Origin: Lantana camara
Taxonomy: Eukaryota > Streptophyta > Magnoliopsida > Lamiales > Verbenaceae
Direction of reading: 5' to 3'
Length of the DNA stretch: 64,000 nucleotides
Assembly: GCA_037501455.1 (NCBI GenBank)
Contig: CM074860.1
Coordinates: 23,147,001-23,211,000, forward strand
Shown: in pieces, positions 12,297 through 21,826 of the stretch
Layout: each line of letters starts with the position of its first letter
How positions within the stretch are numbered: the first letter of the stretch is position 1
The notes under the pieces: generated by a model
Seen by the model: the letters and a program-made list of their open reading frames with translations, nothing else
What the model was told of the DNA's origin: nothing
Databases searched by the model: none
Position numbers and translations under genes: made by a program

Positions 12297-13720
12297 GTAA
12301 GCAAAGCATGGTGGTGGCAAAGTATGGTACGTATGTATGGTACATGTGTATGATACATATGAATATGGTAAGTATGACTAAGTTGCGTCTGTCTGTAGCG
12401 GGCTAGGAATCTGAATCTTACTTTAAATCTGAATATGAACCTGTCTGTTTGTCTATGGGCCCCGAAGATTTGTGCGAAGGAGGGTCTACTCCTGAGTACA
12501 GTCTCCATTTGTATGAAAGGATGTACCGGAATCCACTAAGAGGATTGGTTAGGGGATGGAGTCCTGAGGGTTGGAGAAGCATTGAGCACTCCCCTCATCT
12601 ACTTGGAAGGGTAAGGTCATGCAACCCTTCCATCACCCAGAGAAGAGGTTGGTATGATATGATATGATAAGGTATGTTTTGTTTTATTTTCTTCGTTTTG
12701 ATATGAATTTGAGGAGTAGAGGTTGGAATCTGAACTCGTACCCGCCAAGTCTTGTTATGTTTGCATTGGTTTGTGAAATGGGGATAGATTCATAATTAAG
12801 ATAAAAGTTAGTATATCTTAATAAGAAAGTTTTTAAGGATATGTTTTGATATGGAACGTTTGTTATGATTCGAATACGTTATGTTTGCTTCGTTCTTTTG
12901 TTTTGTAACCCCTATACCTATATATCACGGATAAATATTTTGGGGTGCAAAAACTATCACCGGGTTCATGAACTTTACGATTTTAACGTGCTGTGCTCTT
13001 ATGTATATGTAGGTATGTGTGGGTAGCCCCTCACTCAGTCTTTGGACTGACCCTCTCCCTCCCTATGTTTTTAATTTGCAGTTAAAGCTTTGGAGTTCGA
13101 GCAAGGAGGCGTGAGTCGGTCTTTGGAGGCGCTCATTGAGTCGAGTCTGTGTTTAAGTTCGGGTCCTTTGCATACGTATTTTGAATTTGATTAACATTGT
13201 ACGAATGTACGTATATTTTGCAGTGTTTAAGTTATGTAATGAATTCGGGACAGGCTTCTAGGGATAGTATGAACCTGTTTGTATTTTTTATTTATGTTTG
13301 ATTTCGGGATTAGGTATCTATGCTAGTTGAACCCGTCACCTGTTTATGTTTGAATTATGTATGTCATGTTTACGCTTCTGCACTTGTGTTATTTGAATTT
13401 TGAAGTTCAGGGTCTACGTTCCGCCTAGCTTAGGTGTAAGTTTGTCTTTCTCCAGTTCACCTCTGCTTGGTTCATGTACGGGTTTCCCATCTCGTTTGCG
13501 GATAGAGCTTAGGTGTGGGGGATTTGGTGACCCACCGTGCGGGGTGCTACATCTACTTTCTTACCCGCTTGAGAACTACTTTATAAAATCTTACTGGGAT
13601 TATGGATAGCATGGTAATTCCGATATATATATTGTATGTTCCTCACTTAGTCTTCCATAGGCTGACCCTTCCCTTTGTTTTAGCTTCTTGCAGGTGCGTT
13701 GCTAGGCGGGACATAGAGAA
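12297..13720 (+). repeat. Gypsy-type LTR remnants, plus orientation
   Basis: Non-coding DNA with the U5-like block 'CCCCTCACTCAGTCTTTGG' near 13027 and a second, diverged block near 13645, in the opposite orientation to 9895-12296. At 13538-13551 the string CGGGGTGCTACA resembles an inverted LTR start, so more than one remnant may be stacked here. No pol domain is visible and exact borders cannot be set. Confidence 0.4.
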
Positions 13721-14842
13721 CTTTTGTATAATATCGCATTAATTCAATTGAACGATAGAAAAGAGAGAAATAGTGGAGGTTTTTTTGGAACGTACAACTT
13801 ATATGAAAAAAGATAAACAAATGAGAAAGAAAAGAAAAAGAAAAATAAATAATAAAGGTCATTATAGTAAATTTAGGTGTTTAGGGAGTGAATAAAAATT
13901 AAAATTTAAGAATGAGAAGTTAGTACTAAAACTAATTGTTTTGGGGAGTAAACTAAAATTTCCTACACTAATAGTTACTTAAAATTAATTGCCCCTTTCG
14001 ATATTGATTAAATAATTATAAAAAATAATAATTTTTACAAAATTGTCATATAAATTTTTATTTTCTTTTTATTTCACATATTTTAACAAGTCAATAATTT
14101 AGTTTGAGTAAGAAATTTTTTTTCAATTTATTGAATTAATATTTTTTTCAATTTATGTCAGTGATATGACAACCATGTAAACATTTCCGACGACAAATTA
14201 ATTCATTGGCAAAAATCGGACATGTATTGCAAAAATTTAAAAGTTATGAAACTTAATTACAAAAAATAATATGAACAGGACTAAATTATCAAAATGAAAA
14301 ACTTACTGTACCAGTTTTTTATTTTAATTTTTTTAGTCAGGATTTTTTCAATTTATTAAGTCAGCATTTTTCCCAATTTGTGTTGCTGCTACCACGTAGA
14401 CATTTTCAACGGCAAATTAATTTTTCGGTAAAAGTCGGACCAACATTGTAAAATTTTTAAAGTTATTGAATTTAATTGCAAAACAGGATTCGGGCTAGAT
14501 TAAATTACCAAAATGAAAACTTATAAGAATAATTTTACATTTTTACCTAAATTAGAAATGATTTAGTAGGGTTTCCTCGTTCATTTTTATTTTATATTTA
14601 TTATTGCTTACAAAACTTTGAAAGTGTAATGTAATTTGTCTATTTAAAATTTTGACCTTTTCATGTTCTTACATATTTATTAAGTTTGTTGCTTTATTAA
14701 AAAATAAATACACACAAATGGAGAGGGGTATTCGTAATTTTGGAACGTATAAGGGGGTTTAGTGTAATACATCAAACAACATCAATTATTGCAAGAATTT
14801 TGTTTGTTTTGAGTGCATTGTTCGCTAAAGTCCTTGTTGATG
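13721..14842. repeat. Intergenic repeats, including a diverged 225-bp tandem pair
   Basis: No gene. 13870-13975 resembles the TIR-like sequence at 38170-38290 in inverse orientation (GGGAGT...AAACTAAAATTT pattern). 14147-14315 and 14371-14520 are two diverged copies of one unit about 225 bp apart, each running from 'CAATTTRTGT' through '...CGGCAAATTAATT' to 'AAATTA(T/C)CAAAATGAAAA'. The ORF at 14740-15000 runs into the fold-back element and is not credible. Confidence 0.5.
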
Positions 14843-14852
14843 CATTCTGTCT
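14843..14852 (+). repeat. Target-site duplication (left) of fold-back element
   Basis: CATTCTGTCT occurs at 14843-14852 and again at 16520-16529, flanking the inverted-repeat element. The 9-10 bp length is typical of Mutator-like transposons. Confidence 0.85.
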
Positions 14853-16519
14853 CGAGGAATTTTCGAAAATAATATTTAATTTAAAACGGATTCCTAAAAT
14901 GTTATTGAAAAAGAATGGGTTAATATTTTGCTATAGAACGCCACATCATGTGGCGTTTTTGTATTTTTTTAATATTTTTTTTAACGGGGTCGTCGAATAA
15001 TACGGTGACCCAATCTACGGCGACCCAATCCACATTTTTTTTTTAATTAATATTTTAATTTTGGTCACCGTATTAAAAAAATATTTTTTTTTAATAATTT
15101 AATGAAGGTCGCCGAATAATACGGCGACCTTAATAAAAAATTATTTTTTTTAATTTTTTTTAATAGTTTAATAAAGGTCGCCGAATAATTTGCTTTTTCG
15201 GAGATCCAAATGATATCGAAAAAATACAAAGTTTATTTCGTTGGATTTGAATCGTCGAAACGAGTTCAACGAAAAAGACGGAATTCGAACTCAAATCCCA
15301 TAACTCAAGTTATAGCTGAAAACCAAATCAAATGGGATAAATGGGTCATATGGACTAAAATTTGCTTCGTCAGAGGTCCAAGCGACATCGAAAAAATACA
15401 AAGTTTAGTTTATTGGATCAAAATCATGAAAACGAGTCCAACAAAAATGACAGAATTTGAATCCGAATGTCGTAGCTCAAGTTATAGCTGAAAAACGAAT
15501 CAAATAGGGTAAATGGGTCATATGGACTAATATTTACTTGGTCGGAGGTCCAAACGACATCGAAAAAATACGAAGTTTAGTCCATTGGATCTGAATCGTC
15601 AAAATGAGTCCAACGAAAAAGACGGAATCCGAATCCAAATCCCGTAGCCCAAGTTATAGCTGAAAAACGAATCAAATAGGGTAAATGGATCATATGCACT
15701 AAAATTTATTTCTTCGGAGGTCCAAACGATATCAAAAAGATACGAGATTTGTTTTATTGGATCTGAATCATCAAAATGAGTCCAACGAAAAAGACAGAAT
15801 TCAAATCCGGATCCCGTAGCTCAAGTTTTAGTTAAAAAACAAATCAAATAGGGGAAATGGGTCCAAAAAAAATACGACCCATTTACCCTATTTGATTCGT
15901 TTTTCAACTATAACTTGAGCTACGGCATTCGGATTCAAATTCTGTCATTTTTGTTGGACTTGTTTTGATGATTTTGATCCAATAAACTAAACTTCGTATT
16001 TTTTCGATGTCGTTTGGACCTCCGACGAAGCAAATTTTAGTCCATATGACCCATTTATCTCATTTGATTTGGTTTTCAGCTATAACTTGAGTTATGAGAT
16101 TTGGGTTCGAATTCCGTCTTTTTCGTTGAACTCGTTTCGACGATTCGGATCCAACGAAATAAACTTCGTATTTTTTCGATATCATTTGGATCTCCGAAAA
16201 AGCAAATTATTCGGCGACCTTTATTAAACTATTAAAAAAAATTAAAAATAATTTTTTATTAAGGTCGCCGTTAAATTATTAAAAAAAAATAGTTTTTTAA
16301 TTCGGTCACCGTATTATTCGGCGACCAAAATTAAAATATTAATTAAAAAAAAAAAGTGGATTGGGTCGCCGTATTATTCGGCGACCCCGTTAAAAAAAAT
16401 ATTAAAAAAATACAAGAACGCCACATGATGTGACGTTCTATAACAAAATATTAATCCATTCTTTTTCAATAACATTTTACAAATCCGTTTTAAATTAAAT
16501 ATTATTTTTGAAAATTCCT
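14853..16519. mobile_element. Fold-back Mutator-like (MULE) non-autonomous element
   Basis: 1667 bp bounded by a 10-bp duplication. The left arm 14853-15519 is the inverted complement of the right arm 15876-16519, with over 90% identity by eye including several exact runs. Terminal sequence is GAGGAATTTTC. Arms contain short hairpins of form GGTCGCCG-N7-CGGCGACC (for example 15106-15130, 16310-16330) and a near-palindrome AACGCCACATCATGTGGCG near 14938 with its mate near 16416. The inner part holds direct repeats of period 172 bp, starting near 15203, 15375, 15547 and 15719; the right arm holds two units inverted. No transposase is encoded. ORF 15210-15491 is just the repeat read through. Class by duplication length and TIR is inference. 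Confidence 0.85.
15203..15890 (+). repeat. Four tandem 172-bp units inside the fold-back element
   Basis: Each unit starts GRTCCAARYGAYATC and runs through 'CGTAGCYCAAGTTATAGCTGAAAA' to a 'AAATGGGTCATATGGACTAA' end. Units 1 and 2 pair with the inverted right arm; units 3 and 4 have no partner and form the loop. The exact 172-bp spacing suggests tandem expansion after the inverted structure formed. Confidence 0.85.
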
Positions 16520-17235
16520 CATTCTGTCTGCACTTTGGCCTTTGCAGTTTTGTAGATATTCACCCACTCCTCAATGAAACCGCTATATATTTCGAAGGAC
16601 CAACTCTAGTAAATGTAAGATATTTTTTTCGATAAACATGTATAATCAGTAAAGCACGACCACACCTAGGAAGGTGTGTTTTTTTGGAAGGAACTCATCC
16701 ATCCTTAATTAAATATTAGAGGTATTCCACGGTAAATGCCGTAATCTAGATAAAAAAACTAGTAATGCACAAAAGCCATATAAAAAGCATGTACCGAAAG
16801 CGTGATGTAAAAAATAATATTTTGAAGACAAAGACTATAGAAAAGGAGGAAGTGGAGAGGAGAAATTCACACTAATTTTCTATACTTAAATCGACACTTC
16901 TATTAAAACTCAAATATTCTTACAAACTCACTCTTTTTCGCAAATCTTTTCTTTTTTTTCTCTCTTATGTATCTTTTGTCTCGTCGTGTCCACAAATTCA
17001 AATGAGAACACCTCTATTTATACTATTCTAAAAGCAATATAAAACTACTCCAATTCATTATAATATTATAACTCCAATCCTAAATCCTATAAAGTTATAG
17101 GATCACATATAATCTCTTACATTTACTTTATTTATTTGTAACCATTCATTTACTTCATCCCTTCATTTATCCGACCTTTCACTTCGCTTGTTATGGTCGA
17201 TTTAATGACGACATTCAACAAAGCATATGATTACA
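16520..17235. other. Intergenic, right target duplication then no gene
   Basis: Starts with the right duplication CATTCTGTCT (16520-16529). The rest is AT-rich with a small hairpin CACACCTAGGAAGGTGTG near 16649-16666. No coding sequence, RNA gene or clear element is seen. Confidence 0.5.
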
Positions 17236-17441
17236 AAGCTGATAGTAAATCAGGTAAAAAAACAGTCTGCTTTACGTTCATGTCCTTTCTTCCACCAATT
17301 CTAGCTCAGAAGACCCCTCCAATAAATATAATTTCACCTTTTAATGTCACGAGAAACAAATGCAACAGAAAATCAACAACTTTTATGCAGAAAGAGCTTA
17401 AGCAATTCCCATGAATATTTGAGAATATTTGCAAGTTCACA
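17236..17441 (+). pseudogene. AOR/FaQR-like reductase relic: 5' flank and first codons only
   Basis: Aligns to the region just upstream of, and including, the first exon of the complete gene (41120-41275): shared 'ACAGTCYGCTTTA', 'AATTTCACCTTTTAATG', 'CTTAAGCAATT', 'AATATTTGCAAGTTC'. The reading frame starts ATG CAG AAA GAG and hits TGA after nine codons because of a one-base shift relative to the other copies. Homology ends near 17441, where LINE-like debris begins. It is the first of three collinear copies of this locus in the window. Confidence 0.75.
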
Positions 17442-17529
17442 GGGTGTTTTAATTTGATAATGAATTATAAGCTCTCCCTTTCTTTTTATTTTTAGGGATT
17501 TAAATTTTTTTATTAAAAATTTGTATATA

Positions 17530-18110
17530 ATATTAATAGGCTGATGGGGGCTGGCTCTTTGGTTATTCTATGAAGCTCACTCTAAACAGGCTGCCGCCGG
17601 TGATCTTCTTAGGAAGGGAGAGCTCACTCTAATTTGTATATAATATTAATAAGCTCACTCTAAACAGGCTGCCGCCGGAGGTTTTCTTAGGAACGCTGAT
17701 GGGGACTGGCTCTTTGGTTATTCTATGAAGCTCGGGAATGTTTCTATCAACATGGCGGAATTTCTCGGGCTTCATAAGGGATTAATGCTTGCTTGGGAAC
17801 AAAGGTTTCCTAAAATTGAGATTGACATCGACTCTGAGGCCGTGGCGAATTGGGTGATGAAGGATGATGTGGAGGAACACCCGCTGAGGAACATCATCTT
17901 GGACTGACATAGGCTCCTTCACATGCCTTGGGAAGCCAAGTTACACCATGTTTCTCGGGAGGGTAATGATAGTGCTGATAAAATTAGCCCGGATGGGGCA
18001 TGATATCGACGTCGATTGTTTGGTTTGGGACTCACCACCGGTTGTGTTCGGGTAGTTTCTTTTGTTTCTTGGTTCCCCCGGTCTAGACTTGTGTTGGACA
18101 AAAAAAAAAA
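17530..18110 (+). pseudogene. LINE 3'-end fragment: RNase H-like domain with poly(A)
   Basis: 17670-17910 translates to an RNase H-like stretch (NMAEFLGLHKGLMLAWEQ, then IDIDSEAVANWV) typical of the C-terminal RNase H domain of plant non-LTR retrotransposons (RVT_3 type). After a stop at 17905 the frame continues as HHVSREGNDSADKI, the usual end of that domain. An A-rich run at 18099-18110 fits a LINE tail. Upstream, 17540-17700 is scrambled: the words CTCACTCTAAACAGGCTGCC and GGCTCTTTGGTTATTC each occur twice, suggesting a complex duplication. RT and endonuclease are absent. Confidence 0.75.
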
Positions 18111-18783
18111 ATAATAATAACTTATTATATTGAACCATCAACGTAATTGAAGTTTCAAATTGATTTTAGTAAAATTAAGAATACCGGCGGAACTTCTATA
18201 AAACAATCTGTTTTGAATAATTAAGACTATTCATTTTTTATTAATATTAAATTTCTGCGACTAGTAGAAGGTGTGAAACTTCAGTCACTATAATGAAAAA
18301 CTTTTGATTCTGTGCATCAAAATGTTAGATAAAACAGTGTTTTTCCTAACCAATGCCTATAAACGCGAGTATGCATAATATTTTAACCAATCATAAAGAG
18401 CGAAAGTACAATTTCTTAAATCAAATAAGATCCAAATATTTTTTTTTAAATAAAAAAAAAAGAACCAAATATAGATACGTCTAACTACAAAATGTATAGA
18501 TTATAGATGTAATTTACCTATATTTTTTTTATTTGACAAAAATTAAAATGTGGGTTTTTTTTTTTTTTTTTTACGTAATATTGAAACAAATTGAGACAAT
18601 GAACATTTCAAGTGGTTAAAGAAATTTTTTTTCTATAACAATGATCCAGATTCGTATTCCTCTAATTATTTGGGGGTGTGTTAAAAAAAATAAAAATAAA
18701 AAGAACATTGAGACAAGGAACAAGAAAATGGATGGATTTATATAATTTTTCTTTCTTGCTATATTATGAACTTGGGAATTGAC
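18111..18783 (+). other. Upstream flank of AOR copy 2 (no gene)
   Basis: AT-rich, no gene. 18500-18783 is collinear with 40222-40412 upstream of the complete AOR gene (shared TATAGATGTAATTTA and GGATTTATATAATTTTTC). It is therefore the duplicated promoter-proximal flank of the AOR locus, now split from its gene by the copia D nest. Confidence 0.65.
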
Positions 18784-18789
18784 ATTCAT
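18784..18789 (+). repeat. Candidate target duplication (left) of copia D
   Basis: ATTCAT occurs at 18784-18789 and at 35570-35575. Joining the flanks there recreates the uninterrupted paralogous sequence near 40405 (GACATCCATTTAAAATTATGG). About 45 bp between this point and the recognisable LTR start at 18835 are unexplained. Confidence 0.6.
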
Positions 18790-18834
18790 ATTGCCACGTA
18801 TATACCTTCTAGATGAAAATAAATAAGTTAGAAA

Positions 18835-19025
18835 CTTACAGCTGTATACTTACTCTTGTGTTGAGGTGAAAACTCCCAATACACGTGTCACCATCCGGTT
18901 GGTAACACTACTTGTATAAATACCTGTATTAACTGTACAAATCATTCATTATGGAAAATATGATTTCTTCTTCATAGCTCCTTCCAGATTTCCTCTTTGA
19001 TTTGTGTGTGCTCTGAATATTATCA
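18835..19025 (+). repeat. 5' LTR of copia D
   Basis: Directly repeated at 35380-35569; ends ATTATCA, followed at once by TGGTATCAG. Contains TATA-like TATAAATACC near 18914 and the ACACGTGTCACC motif at 18881. The second copy lacks a few bases around that ACGT motif. Confidence 0.85.
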
Positions 19026-19034
19026 TGGTATCAG
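19026..19034 (+). other. Primer-binding site of copia D
   Basis: TGGTATCAG adjoins the LTR end with no spacer. It matches the first nine bases of the initiator tRNA-Met complement; the usual continuation AGC is mutated to TTG. Confidence 0.75.
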
Positions 19035-19152
19035 TTGATTATCTTTGATTGATTCTCTGATTTCATGTTCAATTTTGTTCTGTTTCGTTTTAATTTCATT
19101 TCAATTTCGTTCAATTTCCTTGATTCGTGGTTCTGCAATTCCATCTTCTCTC

Positions 19153-20490
19153 ATGGCGTCGGCGGAGGAAATTGCCGCCGCTGAATCCCGGCTCACCGCC
19201 TTCGGTCCTCTCTTTCTTCACGCTAATGAAAGCCCAGGGTTGTTTCTTGTTTTTTCACCTTTGGATGGTGCGAATTACTACACATGGCGCGCGGCATGAA
19301 GATGGCTCTGTTGTCCAAGAACAAATTAGCATTCGTTACTGGCGAGATTCTGATGCCTCTGACCACCGATCCTTTGTTTCCGGTGTGGGTTCGCTGCAAT
19401 ACCATGATCGTTTCTTGGATCTCGCGTGTCGTTTCACCGTCGATTGGTCAATCCGTTCTTTGGATGGACAAAGCTTCTGATGTCTGGGCTGATTTGCGTG
19501 AGCGTTTTTCTCATGGTAACACATTTTGCATCGCAGAGTTACAGGAGGAGATTCATGTCGTACGTCAAGGTGATGATCTTGTTTTGGATTATTTTACCAA
19601 GCTCAAGATTCTTTTGGATGAGTTTTATAATTTTAGGCCACTACCATCTTGCTCTTGTAATCCATCTTGCTTTTGGATGAGTTTTGCTCTTGTAATACCA
19701 GCAAAATAATTGCGTTATTCGGTTTCCTAATGAGCTGAATGATAAGTTCTCTGGCGTCCGTTCTCAGATTATGTTGATTGATCCTCTGCCTTCTTTAACC
19801 AAGGTTTTCTCCATGGTTATATAGCAAGAACGACAGTTGTCTCTAGATTCAGATCATAAATCCTTTGCCGTTCACTCTTTCGAGAATTCTAGCTCCAAGA
19901 GTGCTTCATTCAACTCTCAGGGTGCGGGTTCATCTAATTCTCAAGGTGCTAGCACGTTTAATTCTCAGGGAGCTAGTTCTTCTAAATCTGGGTTCAATCA
20001 AGGTTATGGTTGTGGTTTCAACAAGTTCAAAGGTGCCAAACCACCTCTTAACAATGGCAAAGTCTGTCGTCATTGTGGTGGACCAAACCATACAGAAGCT
20101 ACTTGCTATAGGAAGTATGGTTTCCCTCCTAACTTCAAGTTCAAAAATCCAGTTGCTGCTGCTATTTACACTACTCAAGATTCAGTGCAAGAGGATACTC
20201 CAGACATATCAACTCAGGACTCTCAGTCTGTTCCAGTTATGGCTTCGGAAGTTCCTGAGTCTTCCCCTGTCTCATTCACTGCAGAGTAGTTTCAAAAGCT
20301 TATTAGCTTAGTTCAATCTCCTTCTGGTACTCAGCAAGCTCATCAAGTCAATAATATTTTCACTGCTTTCGCTTCGTCTGATTCTCTGAAACCTGATTTT
20401 GAGTTAGGTATAAACTCTATCTCTGGTAGTTATATTTCCAAGGATTCTTGGATTCTTGATACAGGTGCCACAAATCATCACGGTATTTGT
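19153..20490 (+). pseudogene. Copia D gag and start of protease
   Basis: The ATG at 19153 starts MASAEEIAAAES; the frame shifts at about 19293 (ANYYTWR | RGMKMALLSK), then a UBN2-like gag follows (VWADLRERFSHGN). A tract with three NSQGA repeats precedes a CX2CX4HX4C zinc knuckle (CRHCGGPNHTEATC, 20069-20110). An in-frame stop follows (20287-20289). The protease motif SWILDTGATNHH ends at 20482, where D homology is lost. A stop at 19822 and a local duplication of TTTTGGATGAGTTTT (19613 and 19671) are further damage. Confidence 0.85.
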
Positions 20491-20497
20491 ACTTACC

Positions 20498-21497
20498 TCA
20501 TGGATAGTCGTCGGGGTAGTGGGCTCGGTGAAGGTAGCTGAGGGCTGTACTACGGGAAGTAGTGGCTCGATGGTTCCGCCTACTTGTTCTTTTAGGACTA
20601 TGTCTGGTCAAGACAGGGAGTAGATCCTGACTACTCTCCCCCGGACGGCGGCTGAGTGGGGAAAGGAAAAAATACTCTGACTCCACGAAATCACAATCCA
20701 TAGTGGTGAACACCCACCTAGTAGAGGGATGATAACACCTATACCCCTTCTGGTTGACCCCATACCCAACAAAGACACACTTGACCGAGCACGGGTCAAG
20801 TTTAGACCAGACGATTTTAGGAAGATGAACAAAAATAGAGCACCCGAAGACCCGAGGCTGGAGGGTCAGAATGGAGGGGATACTGACTTGAGAGGCTAGG
20901 CACTTTAGTGGTGTATAAAAGTTCAGGGGTTTTGAGGGCAACCGATTAACAAGATAGACAGACGTAGCTATGGCCTCAGGCCACATATACTGAGGACAGT
21001 GAGATTCAATGAGAAGGGATCTAGACATCTCAAGTAGCTGATGGTTTCTGCGTTCAGCTACCCCATTTTGCTGTGGTGTGTGAGGGCATGAGGTTTAGTG
21101 TATGATCCCTTGGTTCTGAAAGAATTGTTTTAAAACAGAGTTTACATACTCCCCCCCTCCCCCCTCCCACCCCAAAATATCTGAAAAGCACCTGAATGTG
21201 AGAACAAAAATGGGTACGAACCATATTAAAGAACTCAACAAATTTATCAGAAACTTCAGCTTTATTTTTGAGGAAATAAATCCAAGTCATACATGAATAG
21301 TCATCAATAAAAAGAACAAAATACTTGAAACCATAACTGGACTCAGTGTTCGGGGTAGGGCCCCATACATAAGAATGCACTAAGGAAAAAACTGACTTCG
21401 ACCTAGAGTTTGACACAGGATACGAATGCTTATGACTCTTGGCTGGTAACCCCAATAGTTGTTTAAAGAGTAATTGTAAGAGTAATCTTTTATACAT
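20498..21497 (-). pseudogene. Copia E integrase fragment
   Basis: Minus-strand reading shows SVFSLVHSYVWGPTPN, where the first catalytic Asp of the usual HSDVWGP is Tyr, then FIDDYSCMTWIYFLK. It continues with the integrase C-terminal part YMWPEAIATSVYLVNRLPS and VFGCSIFVHLPK. The second catalytic block (normally RSDNGGE) is replaced by a G-rich tract (plus-strand C-rich, 21147-21175). Frameshifts split it at about 21040. It stops abruptly near 20498 against copia D protease. It is non-functional. Confidence 0.82.
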
Positions 21498-21543
21498 GTT
21501 GACGGGGTCTTATAATTACTCTTTAAACAACTATTGGGGTTAC
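21446..21543. repeat. 35-bp inverted repeat (hairpin) inside copia E
   Basis: The left arm 21446-21480 and right arm 21509-21543 are complementary at 34 of 35 positions, with a 28-nt loop. It lies exactly where E jumps from gag C-terminus to mid-integrase (protease missing), so it looks like a fold-back repair or template-switch scar. Confidence 0.8.
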
Positions 21544-21559
21544 AATTTCAGAAAATAGA

Positions 21560-21821
21560 ACATGTGGGGGTTAAATTGGAATTATGGGGGATGTTGACTT
21601 AAGCGAAAAAATGGAAGGGCAGGGTGGTAAAACCACCCCTTGCCCTATACCTAAATTGGCGTGACCTAATTCCCCTCTCTCGTCTGATGCAGCAGCCTCC
21701 ACATTCTCTCCTTCCTTCCTTGCTTCCGTCTGTGACTCTCCTCTTCCGGCGGTGGCGACGGATGCCACTCCATAAGCCGACTTCGTCGTCGTCGTGTGGT
21801 CTCTCCGCCTGCTCCTCCATC
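21560..21821 (-). pseudogene. Copia E gag C-terminal part (left of B insertion)
   Basis: The minus-strand frame (RDHTTTTKSAYGVASVATAG) continues the E gag interrupted at 31960 by element B. The two sides are flanked by the B target duplication CCCTC, so they were contiguous before B inserted. No zinc knuckle is readable. Confidence 0.6.
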
Positions 21822-21826
21822 CCCTC

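Noticed and set aside
14740..15491. ORFs entering the fold-back element
   Set aside because: They read through the element border and its 172-bp repeats; no protein family is recognised.
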